From: CBDDHT01 sp965227905
GTDB lineage: Bacteria > Pseudomonadota > Alphaproteobacteria > Rhizobiales > Methyloligellaceae
Length of the DNA: 64,000 bases
Direction of reading: 5' to 3'
Assembly: GCA_965227905.1 (NCBI GenBank)
Contig: OZ245780.1
Location: 4,216,001-4,280,000, forward strand
Shown here one piece after another: positions 16,222 to 25,216 of the stretch. Within the stretch, counting starts at the first letter, position 1. Every line of letters starts with the position of its first letter. The notes beneath the pieces were generated by a model. The model saw nothing but the letters and a program-made list of their open reading frames with translations. It had not been told where the DNA came from and did not search any database. The position numbers were made by a program, and so were the translations under genes.

Positions 16222-18159
16222 CTACTCAGTATCTGACAAGATGCCAGAATCCGGTGGCACCGCTTCCTCAAGCACCGCCGCAATCGCCTCATCGAGCGGT
16301 AGAACCTGCTGGTTCTTTGAGCCGAGGCGGCGGATCGAGACGGTCCCCTCCTCTGCCTCACGCTTGCCGCAGACGAACAGCACCGGCACCTTGGTCACTG
16401 AGTGCTCGCGGACCTTGTAGTTGATCTTTTCATTGCGAAGATCGATTTCCGTACGAAGTCCGGCGCGCTCAAGGGCCTGACGAACCTTCCCGGCATAATC
16501 ATCGGCCTCCGAGACGATGGTTGCGACAACGACCTGGGTCGGCGCAAGCCACAGCGGCAACTTGCCCGCATAGTTTTCAATCAGTATTCCAGCGAAGCGT
16601 TCGAGCGAGCCGAACATGGCCCGATGCAACATGACGGGACGATACTTCTCACCGTCCTGGCCGATGTAAAACGCATCAAGGCGTTCCGGCAGGTTGAAAT
16701 CGACCTGTAGCGTTCCGCACTGCCAATCGCGCCCGATGGCGTCGCGCAACACATATTCGAGTTTCGGTCCATAAAAGGCGCCCTCGCCCGGATTGAGTTC
16801 GAACTCGGCACCGGCGGCGTTGATGGCCACACGCAGCGCTTCCTCGGCCTTGTCCCAGACCTCATCCGAGCCGACACGTTTTTCCGGTCTGTCGGAGAAT
16901 TTGATCAACACATCCTCAAAGCCGAAGTCGCGATAGATCGACAGGATCAGATCGTTGACCTTCACGCACTCCTCTGTGATCTGCTCATTGGTACAGAAGA
17001 TGTGCGCATCGTCCTGGGTGAAGTGGCGCACGCGGAGAAGCCCGTGCAGCGCCCCCGACGGCTCATAACGATGCACCTTGCCGAACTCGGAAATCTTGAT
17101 CGGCAACTCGCGATAGCTCTTCAGCCCGTGCTTGAAGATCTGAACATGGCCCGGGCAGTTCATCGGCTTGCAGCAATAGACGCGCTCGTCCGGCGTCTCC
17201 GTCGTGAACATGTTCTCACCGAACTTTTCCCAATGGCCTGAGCGCTCCCACAAGGAACGCTCCATCATGTCGGGAGAATTCACTTCGAGGTAACCCGCTT
17301 CGTCCTGGCGGCGACGCATATAGTTGATCAGCGCCTGAAAGACGTTCCAACCCTTGGCGTGCCAAAAGACCGAGCCCGGCGCCTCTTCCTGAAAATGGAA
17401 CAGATCCATCTCACGTCCAAGCCGGCGATGATCGCGTTTTTCCGCTTCCTCAAGTTGAAGCAGATGCGCCTTCAGCTCTTTCTCCGAGCCCCAGGCCGTC
17501 CCGTAAATCCGTTGCAGCATGGGGTTGTTGGAGTCGCCGCGCCAATAGGCGCCGGCAATCTTGAGCAACTTGAACCCATTTCCGACCTTGCCGGTGGCCG
17601 GCATATGCGGCCCGCGGCAGAGATCCAGCCACTCGCCCTGTTTGTAGATGCGCACGTCCTCGCCATCGGGGATCGCGTCCAGCAACTCGACCTTGTAGTG
17701 CTCGCCTTTAGCTGCGAAATGCTCTTTGGTCTCCTCGCGGCTCCACACTTCCCTCGTGAAGGGTGCGTTTCGCTGAATGATCTCACGCATCTTGGCTTCG
17801 ATCTTCGGGAAGTCGTCCGGCGTGAACGGCTCCTCTCGTGCGAAGTCATAATAGAACCCATTCTCGATCACAGGGCCGATGGTAACCTGTGTACCGGGAT
17901 AGAGTTCCTGCACGGCCTCGGCCATAACATGAGCCGCATCATGCCGGATCAGCTCAAGCGCGGCGTCATCATCGCGCGTGATGATCTCGATCTTGGCATT
18001 CGCTTCGATTGGCAAAGACAGATCGGCAAGATCGCCATCGAGGCGCACGGCAACCGCCTTCTTGGATAGGGATTTCGAGATCGACGCAGCAACATCGCCG
18101 CCGGTTACACCGTCGTCGAAATCACGGGAAGATCCATCGGGAAATGTCAGGGAAACCAT
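16222..18159 (-). CDS. thrS: Threonine-tRNA ligase
   Basis: 645 residues, full length. An N-terminal TGS domain (VSLTFPDGSSRDFDDGVTGG) is followed by the second additional editing domain (HDAAHVMAEAVQELYPGT with the H-x3-H pattern), the class II catalytic core (KPMNCPGHVQIFKHGLKSYR with a zinc-binding Cys, then RYEPSGALHGLLRVRHFTQD) and the anticodon-binding domain at the end. It charges tRNA-Thr. It is read in the same direction as yidD and the genes upstream of it, 131 bp away. Confidence 0.97.
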   Translation of the reverse strand: MVSLTFPDGSSRDFDDGVTGGDVAASISKSLSKKAVAVRLDGDLADLSLPIEANAKIEIITRDDDAALELIRHDAAHVMAEAVQELYPGTQVTIGPVIENGFYYDFAREEPFTPDDFPKIEAKMREIIQRNAPFTREVWSREETKEHFAAKGEHYKVELLDAIPDGEDVRIYKQGEWLDLCRGPHMPATGKVGNGFKLLKIAGAYWRGDSNNPMLQRIYGTAWGSEKELKAHLLQLEEAEKRDHRRLGREMDLFHFQEEAPGSVFWHAKGWNVFQALINYMRRRQDEAGYLEVNSPDMMERSLWERSGHWEKFGENMFTTETPDERVYCCKPMNCPGHVQIFKHGLKSYRELPIKISEFGKVHRYEPSGALHGLLRVRHFTQDDAHIFCTNEQITEECVKVNDLILSIYRDFGFEDVLIKFSDRPEKRVGSDEVWDKAEEALRVAINAAGAEFELNPGEGAFYGPKLEYVLRDAIGRDWQCGTLQVDFNLPERLDAFYIGQDGEKYRPVMLHRAMFGSLERFAGILIENYAGKLPLWLAPTQVVVATIVSEADDYAGKVRQALERAGLRTEIDLRNEKINYKVREHSVTKVPVLFVCGKREAEEGTVSIRRLGSKNQQVLPLDEAIAAVLEEAVPPDSGILSDTE

Positions 18160-18290
18160 GGCTGACTCCTCTCACTCTCTGCAAACCACGCAGGTAAGAC
18201 GGATGGTGGCGATACGATTCGCAACCGTTATGAAGATGTGAGCTATTTGGCGCCCCGGCCGGCCTCTGTCAAGGCGCGGATCAACTTGCA

Positions 18291-18626
18291 CTATCCTGGA
18301 CGGCCAACATCACTCGAATTTCCAGAAACGCGCCACTCCCCATAACGCCAAGGGGCATACCAGGGATGGCGAACAGAACTCAGATCCGGTGCTGGGTCGA
18401 ATCCCGAACTCCCCCAGGGATTGCACCGCAAGAGCCTTGCAAGCGTAAGCCAACCGCCCTTCCATGCCCCGTTCCGATCGATGGCGTCGTCGGCATATTC
18501 CGAGCAGGTCGGTAAATGGCGGCAATTCCAGCCGACGAAAGGCGACAGTGTATAGCGATAGAGCCGAATCGGCGTTTTGAGGACGGCCTTCGCGACCACT
18601 TCGCCTATATGACTGGCTGACGTCAC
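18291..18626 (-). CDS. yidD: Membrane protein insertion efficiency factor YidD
   Basis: 111 residues. The family core is intact: LKTPIRLYRYTLSPFVGWNCRHLPTCSEYA with the conserved Cys pair, DAIDRNGAWKGGWLTLARLLRCNPWG and a GFDPAP end. YidD is a small membrane-associated helper of YidC-dependent insertion. Its ATG overlaps the stop of the ornithine cyclodeaminase-like gene by 4 bases (ATGA), so the two are translationally coupled. The tail after GFDP is longer than in E. coli. Confidence 0.93.
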   Translation of the reverse strand: MTSASHIGEVVAKAVLKTPIRLYRYTLSPFVGWNCRHLPTCSEYADDAIDRNGAWKGGWLTLARLLRCNPWGSSGFDPAPDLSSVRHPWYAPWRYGEWRVSGNSSDVGRPG

Positions 18627-19564
18627 GACATTGCACCGGAATCGAGTACTGTCAGAACGGCTTCAGCGGTCATCAGATCCAGATGAGCACCGCCAGCATT
18701 CTTGAAGAGCGTGATGTCGTCGGCATTACGCCGGCCTTCGCTCCCCGCAGCAAGGTCATATAAATCGCCAAGCACATCGGTTTTCTCGATGGTGCCGTTG
18801 GCGATCGGCAGGAGAATATCGCCAACACCTGCAAAAGCCGACTCGTGGCTATCGACGAAGACCCTGGCCGTTGTGACAGCATCGTCGTCGGCCTCCCGCA
18901 TATCCGGCGTCCAGCCGCCGACGAGATCGAGATGAGTTCCAGGAGATAGCCAATCCCCTTTGATGACCGGTTCCTTCGCCATCGTCGCGGTCGAGATGAT
19001 GTCGGCCGATCTCGCGGCGGCAGCCAGATCCGTGACCACATCGGCCGCGATACCATCTCTCAAGAGATCGCCGGCAAGCTTTGCCGCTCCAGCCGGCGAC
19101 CGGTTCCAGACGAGAATCGTCTCGATACTCGGCCTCACGCTGAGATGAGCCCGAATGAGCCATGGCGCCATACGGCCGGCGCCAACCATCAGAAGCGTTC
19201 TCGCGTCGGGCCGGGCCAGGAGCTTTGCGCCAAGACCAGAATCCGCGGAGGTCTTCCAGTATGTGAGTGCCGTTCCATCCAGCATGCCTCGCGGCGCACC
19301 GGTTGTGCCATCAAACAAAACAAACACGGCCTGTATCGATGGCAGACCCGAACGCTCTTCATTGCCCGGCACGACCGTGATCAATTTGCTACCGAAGGCT
19401 TGTCCCGGCGCACCAGTGGAACGAACGAAGTATTTGGCCGAGGCATCGCCGATGATCGTTTCATCGACCGGCGTTGGCGGTTTTCCATGGCCGGCTTCCA
19501 GGGCAGCAATGAGTGTATCGAATGTCAGGGCACCGTCGATTTCTTCGCCGGTAACAAAGCGCAT
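18623..19564 (-). CDS. Ornithine cyclodeaminase / mu-crystallin family protein
   Basis: 313 residues. YFVRSTGAPGQAFGSKLITVVPGN gives the substrate-binding Arg and Lys, DGTALTYWKTSADSGLGAKLLA the segment before the Rossmann fold, and MVGAGRMAPWLIRAHL the NAD(P)-binding glycines. The family contains ornithine cyclodeaminase, alanine dehydrogenase and pyrroline-2-carboxylate reductase. The dinucleotide site is GAGRMA rather than GAGTQA, and the acidic residue of the catalytic segment is present (HLDLVGGWTPDMREAD). Substrate cannot be fixed. It lies in a four-gene block with nifU-like, yidD and thrS. Confidence 0.9.
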   Translation of the reverse strand: MRFVTGEEIDGALTFDTLIAALEAGHGKPPTPVDETIIGDASAKYFVRSTGAPGQAFGSKLITVVPGNEERSGLPSIQAVFVLFDGTTGAPRGMLDGTALTYWKTSADSGLGAKLLARPDARTLLMVGAGRMAPWLIRAHLSVRPSIETILVWNRSPAGAAKLAGDLLRDGIAADVVTDLAAAARSADIISTATMAKEPVIKGDWLSPGTHLDLVGGWTPDMREADDDAVTTARVFVDSHESAFAGVGDILLPIANGTIEKTDVLGDLYDLAAGSEGRRNADDITLFKNAGGAHLDLMTAEAVLTVLDSGAMS

Positions 19565-19576
19565 ATCGGTTTTGTC

Positions 19577-20059
19577 CTAAGCTCCGATCGCCGGTCGATC
19601 ATCAGAACCGCCAGGATCGGCGTTCCGCGCGTTCTCGATTTGCGCGATCGCATCCTCGACCGCATCGAACACGAGCAGGGTAGAGGTGTGGCGGGCCTTG
19701 AAGTCACGGACAGGCTCAAGCACTTCCAAATCCGCCCATTTCCCGGTTGGCGGCGCGCCGTCTTCCTTCAACATTTGCCGCATCTCATCGCCAACTTTTC
19801 GCAATTCTTCGGCGCTGGTGCCGACGATTTCGCGCGCAAGGATCGAGCAGGCAGCCTGTCCTAACAGACAGGCTTTCACCTTCTGGCCGTAGTCGACCAC
19901 TACGTCGCCGTCCATCCGCAGATCGACGGTCACGGTGCTCCCGCAAAGCTTGGAGTGCGCGACGGCACTCGCATCCGGACGGTCAAGCCTGACCGCACGC
20001 GGGATATTGGCGGCCAGCTTGAGGATCCGATCATTGTAAATATCGTTGAGTACAGTCAT
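19577..20059 (-). CDS. NifU/IscU-like iron-sulfur scaffold-like protein lacking the third cysteine
   Basis: 160 residues with the IscU N-terminal fold. Two of the three ligand cysteines are clear: Cys39 in AHSKLCGSTVTVDL and Cys64 in VKACLLGQAACSILA. At the third position, where scaffolds have a Cys in the last helix, the sequence is VRDFKARHTSTLLVFDAVEDAI with His/Thr instead. This variant is common in Alphaproteobacteria next to yidD. It may bind metal or assist cluster assembly without acting as a full scaffold. It is 12 bp upstream of the ornithine cyclodeaminase-like gene and probably starts that operon. Confidence 0.85.
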   Translation of the reverse strand: MTVLNDIYNDRILKLAANIPRAVRLDRPDASAVAHSKLCGSTVTVDLRMDGDVVVDYGQKVKACLLGQAACSILAREIVGTSAEELRKVGDEMRQMLKEDGAPPTGKWADLEVLEPVRDFKARHTSTLLVFDAVEDAIAQIENARNADPGGSDDRPAIGA

Positions 20060-20364
20060 ACCGGGTTCGTTCTCACGTCATGCCCACCGACCTTGCGGTC
20101 GCCTGTTTCCCATCATATATGGATAGCGGAGTTGTGCCGAGCCCTAGGTTATGCGTTCATGGCCTATCACGGTGGCAGCGTCAGCAAAGTATATCAGACT
20201 TGGCGATGGCAAGTTCAAGTCGGATATGGGGTCAACTGGGCGCATTCGCGCCGTTTGCCGCACCGGAATTCATAAATCCCCATAATCGGTTATAATGAGC
20301 CACTTCAATAAAAGAGCGGATCGCTGAGACAGCGTACGTCGCCACTGCCGAAAGAAGGACGAGA
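20060..20364. other. Divergent promoter region between the NifU-like gene and folE
   Basis: Short frames in this region have no ribosome-binding sites. The only clear signals are on the folE side (TATAAT at 20291-20296 and the Shine-Dalgarno AAGGACGAG before ATG 20365). I see no hairpin typical of a riboswitch. Confidence 0.4.
20269..20296 (+). promoter_or_regulatory. Candidate sigma-70 promoter of folE
   Basis: TTCATA at 20269-20274 (4 of 6 bases match) and a perfect TATAAT at 20291-20296 are separated by 16 bp. Transcription from about 20303 would give a leader of roughly 60 bases. Inferred from motif only. Confidence 0.35.
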
Positions 20365-21012
20365 ATGGACGCCATCGTTAAGAAGATGCCCCTTGGCCCG
20401 CAAGCGGGCGAGCCTGAGGATGATTTGAAGCGTCCGACACGCGAGGAGGCCGAGGCCGCGGTGCGCACACTCATTTCGTGGGCCGGCGACGATCCGACCC
20501 GCGAAGGATTGCTCGATACACCGAAACGCGTCGTGTCAGCCTATGGCGAGTTCTTCGGCGGCTATGACGAGGATCCGATCAAGGTACTCGAACGCACTTT
20601 CGAGGAAGTTCACGGGTATGACGACATGGTCATGCTGCGCGACATCCGGCTGGAATCCCATTGCGAGCATCACATGGTGCCGTTCCTGGGCATCGCCCAT
20701 GTGGCCTATCTGCCGCGGGATCGGGTGGTTGGCATCTCTAAACTGGCGCGTGTGGTGACTATCTTTGCCAAGCGCTTGCAGACGCAGGAAAAACTGACTG
20801 CGCAGATTACCAGCGCCATCCAGGAGGCGCTTCAACCGCGCGGCGTCGCCGTGCTGGTCGATGCACAGCATCAATGCATGACGACGCGCGGTATCCACAA
20901 CACGGATGCCGCCACGATCACCACCCGTTTCGTTGGCGTCTTCAAGGAAGATGCGGATTATCGCGATCGCTTCATGCAGATGGTGCATGGCCCGCGTCTT
21001 TCCAGCAGCTAA
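20365..21012 (+). CDS. folE: GTP cyclohydrolase I (FolE1)
   Basis: 215 residues, full length. Zinc ligands are Cys100 and His103 in ESHCEHHMVPF and Cys171 in AQHQCMTTRG; the GTP-binding segment ISKLARVVTIFAKRLQTQEKLT is intact. It makes dihydroneopterin triphosphate, the first step toward folate. ATG 20365 follows AAGGACGAGA. hisI begins 30 bp after the stop on the same strand, a gene order frequent in Hyphomicrobiales. Confidence 0.97.
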   Translation: MDAIVKKMPLGPQAGEPEDDLKRPTREEAEAAVRTLISWAGDDPTREGLLDTPKRVVSAYGEFFGGYDEDPIKVLERTFEEVHGYDDMVMLRDIRLESHCEHHMVPFLGIAHVAYLPRDRVVGISKLARVVTIFAKRLQTQEKLTAQITSAIQEALQPRGVAVLVDAQHQCMTTRGIHNTDAATITTRFVGVFKEDADYRDRFMQMVHGPRLSSS

Positions 21013-21042
21013 TCGATCAACACCAGCCAGGTCTCGAAATCC

Positions 21043-21531
21043 ATGAGCGATCTCGCGAAATCATCGTTCGCCAAACGCGTCAGCGTCGAACAGGTCGAAG
21101 AAGGCAACGATCTTGCGCCCAAGTTCGATGAACATGGCGTACTCCCGGTTGTCACGACGGATGCGGAATCCGGAGACGTGCTCATGCTCGGCTACATGAA
21201 CGCCGAGGCACTCGCTCTTACGATCGAGACCGGCGAAGCTCACTATTGGAGCCGGTCGCGCAAAGTGCTTTGGCACAAAGGCGCGACGAGCGGGCTCGTT
21301 CAACATGTGGTCGACATTCGCATCGACGACGACCAGGATTCCGTCTGGCTGAAAGTTAAAGTCGCGGGTTCCGGCGCCTCGTGCCATGTGGGATACAAAT
21401 CCTGCTTTTATCGCTCCATTCCCACCGGAAAAGCGCCCTCGCCTGACCTGGAACTTGAATACCGCGAGCAATCTAAGACTTTCGACCCTGTCGAAGTCTA
21501 TGGGGACGCGCCTAACCCGACACAGATTTGA
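21043..21531 (+). CDS. hisI: Phosphoribosyl-AMP cyclohydrolase
   Basis: 162 residues carrying only the cyclohydrolase domain, without a HisE fusion. Motifs: VLMLGYMNAEALALTIETGEAHYWSRSR, LWHKGATSG and GSGASCHVGYKSCFYRS with zinc ligands Cys114 and Cys121. The usual DCDxD metal segment reads DDDQD here, a substitution I recall as normal for alphaproteobacterial HisI. It performs the third step of histidine synthesis. It probably shares a transcript with folE although the pathways differ. Confidence 0.95.
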   Translation: MSDLAKSSFAKRVSVEQVEEGNDLAPKFDEHGVLPVVTTDAESGDVLMLGYMNAEALALTIETGEAHYWSRSRKVLWHKGATSGLVQHVVDIRIDDDQDSVWLKVKVAGSGASCHVGYKSCFYRSIPTGKAPSPDLELEYREQSKTFDPVEVYGDAPNPTQI

Positions 21532-21630
21532 TCCCAAGGAACCGCGGCACCCGCGTCGCAGATGATCTGTCGGGTTGCCGTGATAATCCCGTCGGCTTTC
21601 GGCCCTGAGCCCGCCCTCCGACAGGCAGTC

Positions 21631-21646
21631 TTAAGATAGCGTTAAC
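21631..21646. promoter_or_regulatory. Perfect CtrA-type box upstream of the patatin gene
   Basis: TTAAGATAGCGTTAAC matches TTAA-N7-TTAA exactly with the extra C often seen in CtrA sites. It ends 85 bp before the patatin ATG. CtrA is the cell-cycle response regulator of Alphaproteobacteria; binding here is inferred. Confidence 0.5.
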
Positions 21647-21730
21647 CACGTTGCGATAATCTCAATCGTTGACCCCGATGGGTCCAGAAGCACCGGGGTC
21701 ATTCGGCATGACGCTTGCAATGGTGCGGGA

Positions 21731-22651
21731 ATGAACAAGCCAAAAATCGGACTGGCCCTTGGCGGCGGCGCAGCACGCGGTTGGGCCCATATCGGCGTTC
21801 TCCAGGCGTTGGAGCGTGTCGGCCTCGCCCCCGACATCATCGCCGGCACATCGATCGGCGCTGTGGCCGGAGGCTGTTTCGTTGCCGGTAAACTCGATCA
21901 GCTCGAGGAATTCGCCGCGACGCTGACCAAGCGCCGCATGTTCGGATTTCTCGATTTCAATTTCGCAGGCTCCGGCCTGATTTCCGGCCAAAAACTGGGC
22001 GGGCGACTGGAAAGTCACTTGGAAGACGTGATGATCGAGGATCTCGATCGCCGCTTTGTTGCGGTGGCGACGGAACTCGGGACCGGTCATGAGATCTGGT
22101 TGAACAAGGGGCGTCTTGTGGACGCAATGCGTGCTTCCTACGCGCTTCCCGGCATTTTTCGGCCCGTCAATATTAATGAGCGCTGGCTGATCGACGGCGC
22201 ATTGGTCAATCCCATTCCGGTATCGGTCTGCCGTGCGCTTGGCGCCAGGGTCGTTATTGCCGTCAATCTGCATTGGGACGTGTTTGGCAAAGGCGCCGTC
22301 ATTCCCGACCAGGCGGCCTTCGAAGATACGGAAGTCCCGGACGACGAGACAGTCCCCCCCAAAGGCAATGGCCGAGCGGCCCTCCATCTGCTTCACCGAC
22401 AGTTCTTCGGACGCCCGGATGGCGCCCCGGGCCTATCAAGTGTGATGGTGGATGCGTTCAACATTATCCAGGACCGTATCGCGCGCTCTCGTCTAGCCGG
22501 CGATCCTCCCGATATCACGATCGCACCACGCCTCGGAGACATCGGATTGTTCGACTTTCACCGGGCTGCCGAAGCCGTCCCACTCGGGCTCGAGGCGACC
22601 GAGCGCGAGATCGAGGAAATCGAACGCGCCGTCTTTGCCCTGGCTGCCTAG
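21731..22651 (+). CDS. Patatin-like phospholipase family protein (RssA/NTE-like)
   Basis: 306 residues. The oxyanion glycines are GGGAARGWAHIG (11-22), the nucleophile is Ser41 in GTSIG, and the partner aspartate is Asp155 in IDGAL, giving a complete Ser-Asp dyad. Such proteins are serine hydrolases that release fatty acids from phospholipids or lysophospholipids. No signal peptide is present. A perfect CtrA-type box lies about 90 bp upstream, raising the possibility of cell-cycle control. Not RssA itself, since no RpoS pathway exists in this group. Confidence 0.92.
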   Translation: MNKPKIGLALGGGAARGWAHIGVLQALERVGLAPDIIAGTSIGAVAGGCFVAGKLDQLEEFAATLTKRRMFGFLDFNFAGSGLISGQKLGGRLESHLEDVMIEDLDRRFVAVATELGTGHEIWLNKGRLVDAMRASYALPGIFRPVNINERWLIDGALVNPIPVSVCRALGARVVIAVNLHWDVFGKGAVIPDQAAFEDTEVPDDETVPPKGNGRAALHLLHRQFFGRPDGAPGLSSVMVDAFNIIQDRIARSRLAGDPPDITIAPRLGDIGLFDFHRAAEAVPLGLEATEREIEEIERAVFALAA

Positions 22652-22699
22652 AGGCTGATCCAAAGAATCTGAAGTCAGCCCACGCGCCACAGCAAAGGA

Positions 22700-22725
22700 T
22701 GAAAGTCGCCTTCGGGTGACTTTCA
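22700..22725. terminator. UUCG-capped hairpin between convergent genes
   Basis: An 11-bp stem (one G-U pair) closes on a TTCG tetraloop flanked by C and G, the most stable loop type in RNA. It lies 48 bp after the patatin stop and 25 bp after the convergent CBS gene stop. No T-run follows, so efficient termination is not certain. Confidence 0.5.
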
Positions 22726-22750
22726 AGTCCGACGCTTGAACGTGACGATG

Positions 22751-23182
22751 TTACCCGGTAGCGATGTAATCACGCATGGCCGCCGCTTCCATTTCGGCCT
22801 CGGCAATCCTCAGCTTGACCACGTCGCCAATCGATATCAGGCCAACAAGCACATCGCCATCAACCACGGGGAGATGGCGAAACCGGCCTGTCGTCATTTC
22901 CGCCATGAGCTGATCGATCGTGTCGCTTTCCCGGCAGGTCACAACATTTTTGGTCATGCAGCTCGAAACCGGCCTTTCAAGCGCACTCATGCCGATACTC
23001 GCGATACTGCGAACGATATCGCGCTCCGACACAATTCCAACGATGGTCTTGTCGGCCTGCGTGACCACGATGCAGCCAATCTTGTGTTTTGCGAGTGACT
23101 TGGCAATCTCCTGAACCGGGGTCTCAGGCGTTGTCGTGATGATCGTGCGGCCTTTCGATTTCAGGATCGTAGCGACATTCAT
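22751..23182 (-). CDS. Two-CBS-domain protein
   Basis: 143 residues made of two CBS motifs: IITTTPETPVQEIAKSLAKHKIGCIVVTQ...GIVSERDIVRSIA and VTCRESDTIDQLMAEMTTGRFRHLPVVDG...GLISIGDVVKLRI. A short helical tail follows. CBS pairs bind adenosine nucleotides and usually regulate a partner. The start at 23182 is set by GGGAG seven bases upstream; the frame is open to 23266. Free-standing proteins of this kind are very common in Hyphomicrobiales; the partner is not known. Confidence 0.92.
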   Translation of the reverse strand: MNVATILKSKGRTIITTTPETPVQEIAKSLAKHKIGCIVVTQADKTIVGIVSERDIVRSIASIGMSALERPVSSCMTKNVVTCRESDTIDQLMAEMTTGRFRHLPVVDGDVLVGLISIGDVVKLRIAEAEMEAAAMRDYIATG

Positions 23183-23198
23183 GGGACATCTCCCAGTC

Positions 23199-23302
23199 TT
23201 GCTAGAGCAAAACGGTGTCCGACAGGACGCGGGAAATTGCTCTAGAGCATTATAATCAATCAACAATTCATGCTCTATCCAACGAGACAGAGCATTGTTG
23301 AT
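23199..23302. repeat. Cluster of palindromes of the GCTCTAGAGC intergenic type
   Basis: Includes the perfect palindrome TGCTCTAGAGCA at 23238-23249 and an imperfect inverted repeat in which ATCAACAA (259-266 of this kilobase) pairs with TTGTTGAT (295-302) and TGCTCT pairs with AGAGCA, leaving a 4-base bulge. It lies between the CBS gene and the rhomboid gene and shares the TCTAG core with the element at 2486-2556. Confidence 0.5.
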
Positions 23303-23453
23303 CTGGCCTCTAAGCCGATCCGTCCCGTTGGGTTCTGCATGGTGCCTCTAGCGTCACGGTGGACTGTTTCGGCACGCGATGCACGGTACGGCTCATTTGA
23401 ACTGTATGATGACGGTGCCGGACGCTGGGCGCAATAGGCGAGCACCGCCCTTA

Positions 23454-24197
23454 TTAATCTACGGCTCGCAGGTGCGGCGTCCGATCTGAGGGCGGATCGA
23501 ACAGTCCGAATGTCAAAAGGCCGCAAATAAAGCCGCCAAGGTGCGCTTCCCAGGCAATAGAACCCCCTTGCCCATCCATCTGCACGTAGCCAAGGCCAAA
23601 AATCAGGTTCAATGCCGCCCAAACGGCCATAAAGGTCAGAATTCTGGGATTTCTGAGCGTTTCAGGCACGCTCTGAATGCGAAAAGATCGAGGATCCGCC
23701 CGCATCGCCGCAAAACCATCGGGACCAGCGCTGAACAGGAATCGCAGAGCACCTGCCATCTGCCCGGATATCGCCGCTGAAGCGCCGACAACCGGAACGA
23801 GTTCGCCAATATGCAGGACCCAATGGAGAAGAACGCCCGCAATGCCTGCCAATAGCGAGAATGCTGCAAATCGCATCCCGCCGAGCCGTTTTGCAACAGC
23901 ACTACCGAAAGCCAGCATCCATATCGCATTGACCATGAGATGCATGAAATCGCCATGCACCAACATATAAGTCACGAAAGACGTTATGGCGGCAATCTGC
24001 CCCCCTGGAATGCCAACAATTTCAGTCCCATAGCGGGCCGGAATGAAGGCCAATGACAGCATCAAGGCCAGATTATCTTCGGCGCTAAGGATATTGCGCA
24101 GTCCGTGAACCAGGACAATCGCGACAAGAGCGATCACGACGCTCAACGGCACGTTGAATGCCGGTACATGCTTGGTTCCGTCCGCCTGCGGATGCAT
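23454..24197 (-). CDS. Rhomboid family intramembrane serine protease
   Basis: 247 residues with six or so hydrophobic segments. The catalytic pair is visible: Ser140 in VVGASAAISG and His219 in AWEAHLGGFICG; the HLMVNAIWMLAFG helix supplies the conserved His and Asn. Rhomboids cut membrane protein helices. The serine motif is GASA rather than GxSG, still within the bacterial range. It stands alone on its strand, divergent from the PAS_5 gene. Confidence 0.92.
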   Translation of the reverse strand: MHPQADGTKHVPAFNVPLSVVIALVAIVLVHGLRNILSAEDNLALMLSLAFIPARYGTEIVGIPGGQIAAITSFVTYMLVHGDFMHLMVNAIWMLAFGSAVAKRLGGMRFAAFSLLAGIAGVLLHWVLHIGELVPVVGASAAISGQMAGALRFLFSAGPDGFAAMRADPRSFRIQSVPETLRNPRILTFMAVWAALNLIFGLGYVQMDGQGGSIAWEAHLGGFICGLLTFGLFDPPSDRTPHLRAVD

Positions 24198-24450
24198 CGC
24201 GCTTGTCCTCTCTGGGGCTAGGTCATGCCTGGATAACGACCTGTTCCGTCGGCGGCAAGCAGGCCCTGCTCTGATGTCTTGCCAAATCGTTAAGGATTAA
24301 TCCTTCGCACGCCGGCTGAATGCGCTGATTGGCACGCGTTCTGCTCAATCCCATGCAAATGCCCGGACCAATCGTGCACAGCGTGCCGACATGGGGCACC
24401 GAACCATGGGTCCGTGCCGAGCGCAACGAAAACGCACAAAGCGAAAAAAG

Positions 24451-25089
24451 ATGCCGGATCAAAGCAAGCAGCAATCGACCACACGTAATCTGTACGCCTA
24501 TTGGAACGATGTTCGGAACAAGCGGGTCGCCCCTCGGCGATTCGAAATTGAACCGATGAAAATCGCCGCGCTGCTCCCGGAAACGTTCATCGTTGAATGC
24601 AAGGGATTGCTGGATTTCCGCTTTCGGTTGGCAGGTACGCGGCTCTGTGAAAATTTCGGGCGGGAACTTCGAGGCCAAGGCCTCCTTGATTTCTGGCAGG
24701 ACGCTGATCGCGAGGTCTTGCGCGTGATGCTGAACCGGATCGTCATCGACGCCCAAATCGGCACCGTTGTTTTCGACTCGATCACAGATGACAATCGTAC
24801 GGTCCGTTTCGAGATGCTGCTTCTGCCGCTGATCCATAATGGCGCTTCGATTAACCGGGTCATGGGCAGCATTACCGCGGTCGATGCTCCGCTATGGTTG
24901 GGATCGCGGGCCTTGGTACGTCACGCGGTTGTCGAAACCGAGGTTTATGCGCCCGCGAATGACGGCAGCTATTCAGCATTGTCCAACGCAGGGAATGAAG
25001 AGGCAGATCAAGCCACCATTGTGCAGCAGGGCGATCGGCGCTTCCGTGTTTATGAGGGTGGACGCCCGAGTGAACAGCCCGATATCTAA
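24451..25089 (+). CDS. PAS_5 domain protein
   Basis: 212 residues. The region LYAYWNDVRNKRVAPRRFEIEPMKIAALLPETFIVE...FRFRLAGTRLCENFGRELRGQG matches the PAS_5 family (PF07310), typical of Alphaproteobacteria and often found beside PilZ proteins. It has no enzymatic output domain; function is unknown. ATG 24451 (MPDQSKQQ) begins just before the domain; an in-frame start at 24391 would add an Arg/Lys-rich stretch. Neither has a strong Shine-Dalgarno. The PilZ gene follows 127 bp downstream on the same strand. Confidence 0.82.
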   Translation: MPDQSKQQSTTRNLYAYWNDVRNKRVAPRRFEIEPMKIAALLPETFIVECKGLLDFRFRLAGTRLCENFGRELRGQGLLDFWQDADREVLRVMLNRIVIDAQIGTVVFDSITDDNRTVRFEMLLLPLIHNGASINRVMGSITAVDAPLWLGSRALVRHAVVETEVYAPANDGSYSALSNAGNEEADQATIVQQGDRRFRVYEGGRPSEQPDI

Positions 25090-25216
25090 GCCAGCCTGGC
25101 TCAAAATCGTCGTTCATTTAGCAGTTCCTTAAGGCCCATCGACTAGTCTCGGCGCCGGTCTCTCATTCGATTCTCTCTTTTGGGACGACCGCAAGCCTCG
25201 ACATGTAAGGGCCGAA

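Noticed and set aside
20080..20295. 71-codon frame between the NifU-like gene and folE
   Set aside because: No ribosome-binding site, no hydrophobic or domain pattern, and it covers the likely folE promoter.
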